Source: Nageia nagi (lineage: Eukaryota; Pinophyta). From it: a DNA stretch of 64,000 bases. The notes beneath the pieces are model-generated. The model made no database searches, had not been told where the DNA came from, and was given only the letters and a program-made list of their open reading frames with translations. The stretch lies in contig JBITNC010000001.1 in the NCBI GenBank assembly GCA_050084985.1, forward strand, positions 38,006,001 through 38,070,000, read 5' to 3'. Below, one piece after another: positions 1 to 11,649 of the stretch (positions are counted from its first letter, which is position 1; each line of letters starts with the position of its first letter). A program made the translations under genes and the position numbers.

Positions 1-1442
1 GATAACTTTACCCTTGAAGTTCAAGGAATTGAGAGTGTGTTGATGTATGAAAAGGTTCTTAACAATGTGCTCTATGTTCTCAAGCTTAGGATGAACCTTC
101 TTTTCTTGATCCAAGTTGTTAAAAAAAGGTACTTTTTTGAGTTTGACTCTCAATTCCTAACATATTAAGAAAGGACTTACCATATTAATTAAAAGATCAG
201 TGAAAGATGATCTCTACATTATGAATCAAGTTCCATCAAAGATGTGTCTTGCTACAAGTGTGTGTTCTAGACACAATCTTTGGCACCAACATTTAGGGCA
301 CCTTAACCATAAGAGTATTCAAATCATGAAAGACCAAGAACTTATAGAAGGTTTACCTTCAATTTATTTTTTGATTGGTCTATGCGAGAAGTGCATTCTT
401 AGAAACATGCATAGACAAAAGTTTAAAAAAGATAAGGCAACAAGAGCATCTCAACCTTTTTAACTTGTGCATTCAAATTTGATAGGTCCATTTCAGATTA
501 AGTCACTTGGAGGAACATCTTACATTTTGACCTTTATTGATGACTTTAGTAAGATGACCTTTGGGTATTTACTTGAGCATAAGGACCAAACATTTGAGAG
601 TTTTAAGATTTTTATGACCTTTATTGAGAATCAAACTAACCTTAAAATCAATATGTTGAGATCAAATAATAGAGGAGAATATAACAACAATGAGTTAATG
701 ACTATTGTGGTAAGTATGGAATCAAGAGGCAGTTTACAATTCCTTATACTTCTCAAGAGAATGGTGTTATCAAAAAAAAAATAGAATAATTATAGAAATG
801 GCTAGATGCATGTTGGGTAATATTCTTAATTTCTTATGATGTGAAGCAGTAAGTACTATTATTTACATCTTGAATAGGTGTCTCATAAAATTCATTCAAG
901 ATAAAACTCCTTTTGAGGCATGGTCAGAAAGAAAACCTAACATTTCACATCTTAGAGTGTTTGATTGTGAAGCATTCTCCTACATTATTTTTGAGAAAAG
1001 AAAAAAGTTAGATAAAAGATCTAAAAAGTGCATCTTTATGGGTTATGATAGTTAGCATAGAGATTACAGGATCTATTCTCCATCTTACAAAGCTGTATTT
1101 ATTTCAAGGGATATAAAGTTCAATGAACTTTTTGAAGAATCTATTTGTAATGAAGATGTTTATGATCTAAAGGTCTCTTCAATTGCACCTAGCTGGTTAG
1201 ATATTGATATAGACAAGTCACCATAAAAACAAAATTCTTCAACATAAAAAGTAATAAAGAACATGACCTTGAACAAATCCTTATTTTCCAAGATTAACAA
1301 CAAGCATTACCCCATAATTTTCAAAGAAGCTTCTAAGAATGAATGCTGGATGGAAGCCATGAAAGTGGAGTATGAGGTGCTTATGAAAAATAAAATTTGG
1401 AATTTAGTTCCTTATCTGAATTAGAAGAATGTGATTGGCAAT
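1..1442 (+). pseudogene. Copia-1 pol remnant: protease end, integrase, start of RT
   Basis: The first 200 bases match the segment after the aspartic protease active site in copia-2. The integrase zinc region is recognisable at 280-415 (LWHQHLGHLNHKS, then CEKC). The catalytic core runs from about 470: HSNLIGPF has Asn where the first catalytic Asp is expected, and the second appears as LRSNNRGEY, again Asp to Asn. The C-terminal part reads HLRVFDCEAFSYI and KKCIFMGYDS (870-1,055), followed by TAG where copia-2 has Gln. The start of RT (ECWMEAMKVEYE) is near 1,340. The frame is broken several times. Two active-site Asp codons have become Asn, a G-to-A change, so the copy is dead at the catalytic level as well as by stops. 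Confidence 0.85.
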
Positions 1443-1927
1443 TAAGGAACTATCACTAACAAGATAATTCTTAAATAACTAAAATCTCTTGAAAGCTCAC
1501 AAATACATCGAAATAACATATAAAGCAATCTCACAAAGATAACTCAAGATATAAGTGGTTCCTCCAATTAAGAGTACATCCACTAACTAGATCTCACATC
1601 ATGCATAAATATGAACTCTTACAATCCTTTTAAATTTTTCTCCTTAATAATATCTTATAGCATAACTTTACTCTACAAATTGGTGTGTAATCACAAAGAG
1701 GGAGCGTTCTATTTATAAGCCAAAATCTTTCTTTTTATCTAATTACAAAAGCATGACATGCACATCCTTTTACCTAAGGGCCATGCTCATGACATGGAGT
1801 GTAGGACAAGTTGCATTATCATATTCATTTAAATACTTAAGGTATCAAATAATACCCTTAAGTATTAGTGACCTTAAATAAAATATTATTACATAATATT
1901 TACAATAATGCATTATACATTCCAACA
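1443..1927 (-). mobile_element. Solo LTR of the copia-1 family, reversed, inside copia-1 RT
   Basis: The reverse complement aligns with the copia-1 3' LTR at 4,043-4,540. It begins TGTTGGAATGTATAATGCAT at 1,927 and runs leftwards through the conserved block with GGATGTACTC. A TATA box (TATAAATAG) lies at 1,709-1,717 on the minus strand. It interrupts the RT codons for V-I-G-N-K-W: the left flank ends GGCAAT and the right flank resumes AATAAGTGG. The likely target duplication is GCAAT (1,438-1,442) against ATAAT (1,928-1,932), two transitions apart. There is no internal region or second LTR, so this is a solo LTR left by LTR-LTR recombination. Confidence 0.85.
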
Positions 1928-1932
1928 ATAAT

Positions 1933-3342
1933 AAGTGGATCTTCAAGGTTAAATTCAATTCTATTGGAGATATTGAGAAATACAAGGTAAGGTTAGTAGC
2001 TAAAGGTTTTGCTCATAAATTTGGCCTAGATTATGAGAAAACCTTTGCTCCCATAGCAAAGATGCCTAATGTGAGAATTATCCTTGCTCTTTTTGCAACT
2101 CAAAAATAGAAATTTTTTAACTTGGTGTCAAAAGTGCATTTCTCAATGGATACTTAGATGTGAAAATCTTCATGAATCAACTAGAAGGGTTCATTATGGA
2201 ATGCAAAGAGTCCTTTGTGTGCAAGCTATAGAAGTCATTACATAGACTTAAATAAGCACCTAGAGCTTGGTACAGAAATATTTTTGGGTATTTTGCATAC
2301 ATTAGTTTCTCCAAGTGTTTTTCTAACTCTAATCTATATATGCTTAATTAAAAAAAAGATGTGTTCTTGATTCTCCTTTATGTGGATGATCTTATGATAA
2401 CTATGAATAGTGAAAAAATCATTTAAGAGTTCATATACAAACTTAAGGCAACATTTGAAATGACTGATATTGATCTTTTGCATTACTACTTTGGAATGCA
2501 AGTATACCAATATAAGCATTGTACTTATCTTAATCAATCTAAATATATATAAGATATCTTACAAAAGTTTGGAATGAAAGAATGTAAATATGATGTGATC
2601 CTAATCTCTCTTAGAATCAATGTTTCTCTGAGATCCAAGTCTCAGTTAGTTGTTACTATAGTTTATAGGTAATTAATTGGTAGTCTTTTATATTTGACTA
2701 TTTTTAGACCAGATATTACCTTTGCAGTGAATCTGATGGTTTGATTCATATAGAAACCATATGTTGAGCACCTCAATGCTGTTAAGCAAATATTGAGGTA
2801 TGTTATAGGGACTAAAGATCTTACTCTCAAGTATTCTAAGTTTTCCTCGTTTGTTCTCTCTAGATTCTCATATTTTGACTATGGGAGAGATAAAGATGAT
2901 AAAAAATCAACCTTTGCATATGTGTTTAGCAATGGTTTAGCTGCTATCTCATGGGCTTTTAATAAGTAGCTTACTATTTCTCTTTTCATCATAGAATCTG
3001 AATATGATGTCATGTCTATTGCAACCCAAGAAGCTATTTGGCTAAGGCATCTTTTAAAAAAATTAGGTATAAGCAAGCTAACTCATCTTTGATTTCTTTA
3101 GATAATTAGTTGGCTATTTCTTTGGCTAAGAATTATGTGTCCTATAAAAGAACAAAACATATGGAAATCCATGCCTATTTTATCAAAAAGAAGGTTCTTG
3201 ATGGAATCATGCACCTGGAGTATTGTCCATCCACCTTGAACTCTATTGATTTATTCATCAAGTCCCTTCTAAAAACTCAATTCTATAAGCTTAGGGATGC
3301 ATTGGGTTTGGTGAAGTTACCTTCAAGGGGGAGTGAAGTTTG
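1933..3342 (+). pseudogene. Copia-1 pol remnant: RT and RNase H
   Basis: After the solo LTR the RT continues with KWIFKV and the region for YKVRLVAKGFAHKFGLDYE. The catalytic box is at about 2,378-2,390 (LLYVDDLM), then the DIDLLHYYFGMQVYQ block. RNase H follows from about 2,660, with recognisable GRDKDDKKSTFAYVF (near 2,890), an eroded TEAEY region (IESEYDV, near 2,990), and YCPSTLNSIDLFIKSLL near 3,220. Compared with copia-2 several Gln and Trp codons are TAG or TAA (for example LKQAP is now LK-stop-AP). A one-base insertion removes the normal terminal stop after the LGW of RNase H. Confidence 0.85.
3325..3333 (+). promoter_or_regulatory. Internal polypurine tract-like site of copia-1
   Basis: AAGGGGGAG followed by TG lies directly at the end of RNase H, about 710 bases before the real LTR-proximal tract. 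The same 9-mer sits at the same place in copia-2 (22,927-22,935). Confidence 0.5.
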
Positions 3343-4032
3343 AATTCTTATGTTGAATTCATTTTTGTGATGATAACTTCATATTTTGAAGGATTTTGTG
3401 TTGTATAGTGTTGATTTATTGTACACCTTCATGGTAAGTTCACTTTGTGTGAGAAACTTGTATAAATTTAAAAAAAAAAAACAAAAAAATTGGCCAATCT
3501 AACACTGTTCATTTATCTATGTGTGAGAAAATTTTATATGTCTTTTAACACTGTTTAGTTATCCATACATGAGGAACTCGTATGCACATGCTCTATTTTG
3601 TAATGATAATCAACACATATTTCATATATAGCGGGTGACTATGAGTCTTAGCTTGGCATCTTTGTGATGACTTATAGTGCACCATTGATCAGTGCACTGT
3701 CTATCCTAGTTGATATGAATATGTTGCATCTAAATGATCTTGTTATTTGAGCTGCTTATGACTTGTAGGTTCCTTTGAGAATGCAAGTTACTTATTTCAG
3801 GTATGCAGGCTTTTGAAGACTCTTCATGACTTTCAGTTGAATGACTATTTCATGTACATTGAAATCAATTATGGTTAATGATTGTATTTAGCAAAGTAGT
3901 GAGTCTCAAACTAGATCTTTCTTACTTCACAAATATGTAAAAATTTCTCATCTTTATTGTATTTATTTGGAGGAGAACTCTCTTACTTTCTCTCTTCCTT
4001 CTCTCTTTTTCATTCTATCCCAATATTGCATT
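3343..4032 (+). other. Copia-1 3' non-coding region
   Basis: No reading frame of note. It contains one degraded unit of the repeat that is expanded in copia-2 (GGTAAGTTCACTTTGTGTGA, near 3,432). It also shares with copia-2 the blocks GGTGACTATGAGT, ACTTATAGTGCACCATT and GGTTAATGATTGTAT. It ends at the polypurine tract (AAGGGGAGAG, 4,033-4,042). Confidence 0.7.
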
Positions 4033-4042
4033 AAGGGGAGAG

Positions 4043-4540
4043 TGTTGGAATGTATAATGCATTATTGTAAAGATTATGTAATAATCTTCTATGTAAGTTC
4101 ACTAAAATTTAAGGGTATCATTTGATACCTTAAGTATTTAAGTGAATATAATAATGTAACTTGTCTTACACTCTATGTCATGAGCATGCCCCTTGGGTAA
4201 AAGGATGTGCATGTCATGCTTTTGTACATTGGATAAAAGGGTGATCTAAAGAAAGATTTTATCCTATAAATAGAAGGCTTCCTCTTTGTGATCACATACC
4301 AATTTATGGAGTAAAACTATGCTATAAAATAGTGTTTAGGAGATGAGTCAGGAGAATTGTAAGAGATTCACGTTTGTGAATGAAGTGAGATCTAGTTAAT
4401 GGATGTACTCCTAGTTGAGGAACCACTTACATCTTGTGTCACTTTGTGAGATTATCTTCTTGAGTTATCTTGATGTTAGTATGAGCTTTCATGTGATCTT
4501 GAGAGTTTAGAGTTGTTCATGTTATAGTTCAATTTTCTCA
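4043..4540 (+). mobile_element. Copia-1 3' LTR
   Basis: Starts TGTTGGAATG directly after a polypurine tract and ends near TTTTCTCA. It contains a TATA box (TATAAATAG, 4,265-4,273) and the family block GGATGTACTCCTAGTTGAGG near 4,400. The inverted solo LTR at 1,443-1,927 aligns over its length, which fixes both ends approximately. Confidence 0.88.
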
Positions 4541-5600
4541 AAGGAGGCAGTTGAGGAGGACCAGGGAGATAGGTATGGGATGGAGGGAGGAGAGCAAGAG
4601 GCCCCAAGATGGATGTTGACATGCTAGAGTAGCCAAATAAAGAGGGAGAGAGACCTAGGACCCCACAGTTCAAGCTTAAGGAGCTTGAATCAAAGATGGT
4701 ACAACTTTAGATAGAGAGAGATGAGTTGTAGGCTCAAGTTGAGACCACTCAAGCATAGCTAGAGCAAGTTCAAACATAGTTAGTCATGAATTAGGTAACT
4801 AGGATAGCAGCAGTGGCAACCCAAGTGACAGTTAAGGTAGCACAAGAAGTAATCTTAGGATTGATCAATATCCTCCAAGGTTAGATAGAGGTGGAGCAAA
4901 TCATGAGAGTGAAAGAAGAGGGATGGGCAACACATTATGGGCAGACATGCAGATCCTTTTGATTATATTTATGATTATGGCCTAGGAGAGAATCTCACTA
5001 CAAACGTATATGGAGGTGGGCATGGGCCTAGGTGCTAAGATCAACACCCAAATTGAGGCACTATTGATAGGTTTAGGTGACAAAGGATAGATTCTAGTGG
5101 ATATGTCCACTCAGACAAACCCATAAGATATAAGTGTCAAGATGAGACCCCTTACAATGTAGGGGGACATGACTAAAAAACTTAGTTTGGTGTTGGATGA
5201 GGTGGAGAGGGCCACCAAAAGAGCATTAGCATGGTAATGATAGTTTTTAGAGGTAGGATTAGTGCCCATCAACTCGGAGACCTCCAAGACCATGTCGATA
5301 GCCTGGAGCATGTCTTGCAGCATGGCGAGGAGTCAACAAAGTGAGGGGCATTCAGTGTTATAGTCAATGCCTCCATAGGGGATTACCATAATGTAGATGA
5401 AAAGGTTACAAGGATAGAGGTTGATGATGAGATCGATGTAGGGACATGTGGACTCTTCAAATGAGCCATCTTGCATGTTGTTGGGCCATTTTTTAGGTTA
5501 CCATCCTTAGCTAGTTAGAGTGGGGCCATGGGAGAGAGAATTTCGATAAGGGCTCAAATAGAGGGATAAGGGGAGGTAAGCACTCCCCTAGTCAATGCAG
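4541..5600 (+). pseudogene. Eroded coiled-coil reading frame, function unknown
   Basis: Downstream of the copia-1 LTR one frame stays open apart from stops that nearly all stand where Gln would fit a heptad pattern. Legible pieces are FKLKELESKMVQL, IERDELQAQVETT, VATQVTVKVAQEV and KKLSLVLDEVERATKRAL. The Glu/Lys/Gln/Leu content suggests a coiled coil. I do not recognise the family; it may be the gag-like or accessory frame of the element into which copia-1 inserted. The stops are mostly TAG for CAG and TAA for CAA, the pattern left by deamination of methylated cytosine. No start codon can be chosen. Confidence 0.45.
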
Positions 5601-8330
5601 GAGACAGGATGACCCCACACCATAGGGGTGTGGATAGATAGACATGATGTACCATTTTTGGTGCTAGAGAGTGTGGGAGACCATGTATATGTATCATTGA
5701 GATATATATTTTTGTACCTAGACATATATACTCTGATGGACAGTGATATATATTTTGTATATTTTGAACTGTACAAGACTAACATGTATGTTATTTATGA
5801 TATATATGATGACTCCTATTTTGACCTATATGCATATGTGTACTTGATGTTGTGTATGAATGTATGTATGTACTTTTATTTATATGTGATGAATGCAAAT
5901 TGAAACTATGAATGTATGCAACACTACATGGGCTTAAATAGACATAAAAGGAACTTTAAAATGAACTTAAAATGTACATGTAAAAACCACTTAAAATGGA
6001 CACTAGAATTACTTTAAAAGTAACCTAAAATGAATGCTAAAATGGAATTGAAAATAACTTAAAAATAAACCCCAAAAAGGAACACATAAAATACCTAAGA
6101 TGAATAACGTTAAAAAGACTGAAAATGAACTTAGTGAAACATTTAAAATGAACCTAAAAGAAAGACTTAAAATGAACCTGTATGTTTAAACACATCATTT
6201 GGAAAATGAACTTTTATGTCTAAACACACAAGAAATGAACAAAGATACAAACACAAAACAATGATGAATGAATGATCATAAATAATAAAAATAATGATAA
6301 CTAATTACAATGGTAAAAACCACAAGGCTAAATGATAATGTCATGAGATACAATTGACAAAACATACCTAAAAGGACAAAAAATGACACTTGATATAATA
6401 TGTGACCCACAAAATATATAAACAATACATCGTGATAGTAAACACAACTTAAAAATAAAGAAAAATAAGCCAAAATGCTATTAGAATTTTGCCACAATAA
6501 TGAATAAAACGAGGCAGGGACTCCATAAAGACACCCTTTGAAATACTTGATTTATGTTGATCATGACAAACATGATCAAACCATTACTAAAATGCAATCG
6601 AATTGGACTAAAACTAAATCAAAGTGAAAAGAACACTTTTGAAAAAGTGAAAAATTGCAAAATTCCACAAACCACAACAAGCGACTAAGTTAACAATTTG
6701 ATGAATAGTCTTGATGATATGGTAGACAGTTATACAATCTAAGTTTAGGATCAAATAGTTTGAAACATGGAGGTCATTTGACCTATTTTTGAAATCAAAA
6801 TAGAAAGCTACCTACACTAGGGTGACAACCCTTCAGTGCTTACTGACAGTGCACTATTACGAGTAGCCCTCGAAATGACTCATAAAAATTGATCAAATGA
6901 TGAAATAAAGCTACAAAATTTGACATGTCGACTACATTTATATTGATGAAGGACTAGGAAAATATGGATCTAAAAATGGACATCGTTTGATGCATCAAAA
7001 TGAGAAATCAAATAGCTAATTTTTACAAGGGTTAAATTTCAAGACCTACATCCCTAAAGCAAGATGGGTTATGAAACAGTTACAAAAGGACTTGAAATGA
7101 TATGACACATCATGATAAGACCTAATGAGGCAAAATATTAATAATTTACAAACCAAGATGATAATGTGATAGAGTTCGATGCACCAGGGTGACCTTGTGC
7201 ATAGGCACAAAGAGCCAACTTCGGACTATAAGTAAATAGGCAAGATGTGAGCGAAAATGAATGAAACTGACTTCCTAATGATACTTGAATGAGTGTGAAA
7301 CTAGAAAATGGTCATTCATCAAGTTATCAAGGTGACACTTATTTATGAAAGGTAAATGAAACTAAATTTTAACAAAACAACAAAGGATGAAACATGACGA
7401 AATGATTCACATGATCCCAAATTGGTCATAAGAGAGACAAATGAATATAATTAAATAAAATAAAGGCCCTCCTCACTGAATTGACACAAGTCCAATGATG
7501 TCACAAATCACAATAAGATCATAAGATATTTCCCTTAGAAACCATGATAGTCTGTAGCCTATGATCAATCCCAAGGGAGTGATTTATCGGGAATCCCGAT
7601 ATGGTGATTGAGACCCAAATGGTTGTATCCTCATCAGGAATCCAAAGATCATGTATGGTGACAAGAGACATAAATGGACATATGAAATTGTTAGATATGA
7701 GGTCTTTACATGAATATATTACAAAGGACCCAATAATCACATAAGATAAAGCATGGCAACGATCTAATACAAAGAATGCAAAATGCTAATGAACGTAAAC
7801 TACTTGGTTCAACTAAGTTATTTTGGGGTTGAATTCCATGCATGTCCAGGATTGTACTTGCTATATTAAGAAATGAAGATAATGTCCAACATCCTTGACT
7901 CAGATGAGGATAAAGAGTGGGGAACAACATGATAAATGTAAGATGATGATAAAAGATAGAAATGATACGATGATACAAGGATTGACACATGATGGGGAGA
8001 TGAGTGACTGGTCACCTTCATGCACCTGAAAAAGGTAGGATTACACTAAAAAGTGGAAAAATAACTAAGTATCAACTTCCAATGACATGATAAAAAGAAA
8101 AAAAAAGTGGTGAAACAAAAGAAGTGATACACACACCTAAGCTCAAAGAAATGGCTACACTTAAGCCATCCTGTGATACTTAGGGTTGATAAATGAGTGA
8201 ATAGATTAGGATAACAAGCTATAACAAACAAAGCTAAGATGATGAGATAAGATGCAATCACAAAAAAACTAAGCTAACAAACCAAAGATAAACACACATA
8301 AAGACAAACAAAAGTGAACAGGGCAAAACA
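5601..8330. other. AT-rich sequence without recognisable genes; probably element 3' regions
   Basis: Nothing codes convincingly here. 5,690-5,900 is rich in short AT/TG runs. 5,935-6,200 holds a loose short repeat (next entry). From about 8,330 leftwards the minus strand is the region after the Tat integrase stop, so much of 6.2-8.3 kb is probably the long 3' non-coding region of that Tat element. I cannot place its 3' LTR. Confidence 0.4.
5935..6200. repeat. Degenerate short tandem repeat, unit about 11 bases (TTAAAATGAAC)
   Basis: TTAAAATGAAC and near variants (TTAAAATGGAC, CTAAAATGAAT, TTAAAATGTAC) recur many times with irregular spacing. Short irregular arrays of this sort are common in the 3' non-coding parts of Tat retroelements, which fits the minus-strand Tat element to the right. 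Confidence 0.6.
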
Positions 8331-8332
8331 AA

Positions 8333-9487
8333 CTAAATGTAGAATGGACAAAGATGGAGGATGTTAATGGGCTCCATCACTTCATGGCCCTCTAGATTTT
8401 CCAAATGATAAGCACCTGTATCAAATTTCTTCTTAACTATATAAGGCCCTGACCAATTTGGTGCAAACTTATCTCGTAAAGGGCTCTTCAAGATGTGACT
8501 GCTACTAATTTTTTTAAGTACTAAGTCACCAATTTTAAACTCTTTATGCTAACATTTTTATTGTATATTTGCTTCAACCATTCTTGTAAACCTTATGGTG
8601 TTGGATGGCATTAACCATCACTCATCAAGCAGGGTTAGGTGGTCTAACTGAGCTTATTTTACCTCCTCATCTAGAATGAGGCCTTGTAACTGAACTTTGA
8701 GGGATAGGATTTCTAGCTCAAGGGGCATGATCGCTTCAACACCATAGACTAATGAGAATTGGGTAGCTCTCATGGGCATCCTAATGCTAGTGCAGTAGGC
8801 CCACAAAGTGTAAGGGAGACACTCATGCCAATTTTTATGGTTGTCATTGACCATCTTCTTCAAAATTATGATAATGATTTTATTAGATGCTTCGGTCTAC
8901 CCATTACCCTAGAGGTAGTACAACGTAGAGAAGGAATGTTGAATATTCCATTGCACAGTGCCCTAACATGTTGATTCTTGAAAGGTATCCCATTATTTGA
9001 TATAATTTTATGCAAGATGTCAAAGCGATAAATGATGTGGGTATCAATAAAATTGGCAATCTTGAGACCAATAGTAGACATAAGGGCCTCTACTTCAAAC
9101 CACTTGGTAATTACTCAATCACGATGATTATGAACTTATGTCCTCCTAAAGATGGAGGTATAAACTGACCTATGAGATCAAAACCCTATAGGGAAAAAGG
9201 CCATAAAGACTAAATGGGGTTAAGTTCTTGAGCAAGCAAATGTTGTAAATTAGAATGTTGTTGATACTTGACACATTTCCTAACATATTCTTAACAATCC
9301 TTTTCCATAGCCAATAATATCCCATCTTGAGAATATGTATAGCAATGGTCATTCCATTAAAATATCCACCATAGATACCATCATGATAACTTTGTATTGT
9401 AATATGTTGGTCACAAAGCTCTAAACATCGAAGGGGGATACCATCATAGGACCACTTAAAGACCACATCCCTAGTATGGAGTACCAA
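8333..9487 (-). pseudogene. Tat integrase, decayed
   Basis: The zinc-binding start is at 9,487-9,290, with a recognisable YHDGIYGGYFNG and LKMGYYW in place of the usual H-x-H region. The core follows at 9,081-8,866: ANFIDTHIIYRFDILHKIIS then NNGIPF, where Asp is expected before NG. The next block is HECLPYTLWAYCTSIRMP (8,810-8,750), followed by FSLVYGVEAIMPLELEI. The C-terminal domain is at 8,560-8,333 (KFAPNWSGPYIVKKKFDTGA), then a stop. The GPYIV-type C-terminus without a chromodomain is typical of Tat integrases. Frameshifts separate the blocks. Confidence 0.8.
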
Positions 9488-9829
9488 GAAGCCTTTTTCT
9501 TAAATGTTCTTTTCTCACTGGTTGACAAGTTGGATAACATGGCATTCCACTTAAGATATTCATGCAACTTTAATACCACAAGTCATAGTGCTCAACAATG
9601 ATCCCATTGATCGAAGCTGAGGCTAAGCCCTAAGGAAAAGATGACTTAAGAGTAGACTCCTTGAAATTCACTATCTCGACATGTTCAATATGTCTATGAG
9701 GATTAGGAGGGATAAGTGACCATAAGGATTCTATAGTGTTTGCAAACCAATTGGATGACCTAGGAGCCATCTCAATCTTATAAGCCTTAAACAATTTAGT
9801 AACTTCAATGTCAAATCTTTGTAGGTTTT

Positions 9830-10115
9830 TAAAAGATCATTATGACATTGATAGTGCTTAGAATCTGATTAACTATCGACTGAGAATCACCCTAGATTAG
9901 CAACCTTTCAAACTTTAGCTCTAAGTATGCCTTAAGACCCAAGATAAGTGCCTCATACTTTGCATTATAATTCATACATGAGAAATCAAGCTTGAAGAAA
10001 TAAGGAATAGGAACATCCTAGGGAGTGAAGAAGACAACTCCAACCCCACCCCCTTGTTCACACTTTGACCCATCAAAGTACATAGTCATGTCATAGTCTT
10101 TCTTAGTATAAAATA
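9830..10115 (-). pseudogene. Tat second (archaeal-type) RNase H, decayed
   Basis: The minus strand reads MTMYFDGSKCEQGGGVGVVF with an early stop, followed by the region matching YEALILGLKAYLELKFERLL. The FDGS motif and AEYEAL-like segment mark the extra RNase H of Tat elements; compare the cleaner copy at 30,077-30,358. The first acidic residue of the DGS motif is retained. Confidence 0.75.
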
Positions 10116-10194
10116 CCTCTTCAATCTTGTCTATCCTAAAAACATCCTCATCAAGGAGGGTGGTATCAAGAGGGGTATTTGATTGTAAGGGTGC

Positions 10195-10560
10195 CTATGC
10201 TAGATGATTAGCTACAACCTGACCCTTAATGGATTTTTGACTAATGAAGATGAGGTCAAACTCTGATAAGAACATGATCCATTTAGTAGTTCCCGTATTA
10301 TGATATGCCTTTCTCATCATGTGTTTCAATGGATCAACCCTAGACATGGCATAGGTGGTATGATTCAACATGTAATGTCTCAACTTTTTAGCAACAAAGA
10401 TAAACATAAGATAAACCTTCTCAATGTAGACATACCTAAGCTCGTAATTAACAAGTGAATGGTTGAGATAATATATAGCTTGCTCCTTTACCAGGTCATT
10501 TTTCTATGCAAGCATGACTCTTAAGGCAAAGTCAATGGTCAAAAGATATAAGTGAAAGGG
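10195..10560 (-). pseudogene. Tat RT-associated RNase H, decayed
   Basis: The clearest part is 10,407-10,195: NHTTYAMSRVDPLKHMMRKA, then a block ending KSIKGQVVANHLA. This is the usual end of the first RNase H in Tat pol, where the chain reads on into the second RNase H. Stops break the upstream part. Confidence 0.7.
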
Positions 10561-10799
10561 AAATAATCTCTAGGAAAAAAGAGAACTAGAGAATTGAGTA
10601 CATATTGCTTAATAGCATCAAAGGCCTTTTATTAACCCTCATTCCAATCAAATTTCATGCCCTTCTTAAGGAGCTCATTAAATGGATGACACTTGTTGGA
10701 TAATTGAGCTATAAATCATTTAATAGCCTAAATTTTGCCTTGAAGACTCCTTAAAGCCTCGATATCATTTGGCAAAGGCATACTAGTGATAGTTGTGAC

Positions 10800-11450
10800 T
10801 TTCTTAGGGTCAATTTCTATGCCTCTCTTGGAAATGATGAAGCCTAATAACTTGCTTAATGTGATGCCAAATACATAATTCCTAGGATTCAATCTAACAT
10901 TATGCTTAAGTAACCTCTAAAAGACCTTATCTAATACTTCCCAATGCTAATATCTTGTTCTATATTTGGCTAATAAGTCATCCACATAATCCTCCATGAT
11001 GTCATGCATCATATCATGGAATACGTAGGTCATGGCTTACTAATAGATGGCACCAACATTCTTGAGTTTGAAACGCATGACCTTATAATAGTAAGTCCCC
11101 TCAGGCATGGTGAATGAAGACTTATGTTGGTCATCTAAGGTGATCCAAATCTGATTATAGCCTGAGAAGCCATCCATGAGGGATAACATCTCATAACCAG
11201 TTGTATTATCAACTAGAGTGTCTATTTTAGGAAGTGAAAATTCATCTTTCAGGCAAGCTATATTAAGATCTTTGAAATCTATGCAAACTCTAAGGTGACC
11301 CTCTGGCTTACTAATCGGAACCATGTTAGACACCCATTGAGAATAATTGATATAATGGATGAACTTGGCATCTAAATTTTTTGAATCTCCTCTTTAATCT
11401 AAATAGACTTTGTAGGGATCTTTTCTTATAGGCTTTTGCTTGAGAGGCTT
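10800..11450 (-). pseudogene. Tat reverse transcriptase, decayed
   Basis: At 11,333-11,040 the minus strand encodes MVPISKPEGHLRVCIDFKDL, PKIDTLVDN, MDGFSGYNQIWI and FTMPEGTYYYKVMRFKLKNV. These are standard gypsy RT palm motifs, with M-D-G-F-S-G-Y-N-Q-I holding the first catalytic Asp. After a stop at about 11,039 the frame continues with HDIMEDYVDDLLAKY, so the YVDD box is intact. The protein is cut by frameshifts and stops at several positions. Confidence 0.85.
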
Positions 11451-11649
11451 CACGTTCAAGCAAGTAACAATATTATAGACTACAACATTGGGATCCATAC
11501 CTAGCATGTTTGTATAGCTATAAGTGAATACCTTTGCATACTTCTTTAATAGTTTTATGCCCTTCATTCTTTCTATATCATTTGAGATGCCCCTAAGTAG
11601 ACCATAGGATCATCACTGATATTGACCTCAACTAACTTTTTGATATGTT

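Larger units (their letters stand above)
1..4540 (+). mobile_element. Copia-1: 3' part of a decayed Ty1/copia LTR retrotransposon
   Basis: Reading left to right the sequence holds the end of protease, the integrase, reverse transcriptase and RNase H, a non-coding 3' region, a polypurine tract and a 3' LTR. The order PR-IN-RT-RH is that of Ty1/copia. Its 5' half lies outside the window. The body is closely related to copia-2 (15,364-24,355) along its whole length, including the 3' non-coding region. Every domain carries stop codons or frameshifts, so it cannot code for a working polyprotein. A solo LTR of the same family sits inside its RT in reverse orientation. The 3' LTR abuts an eroded coiled-coil reading frame at 4,541, which is presumably the sequence it inserted into. 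Confidence 0.9.
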
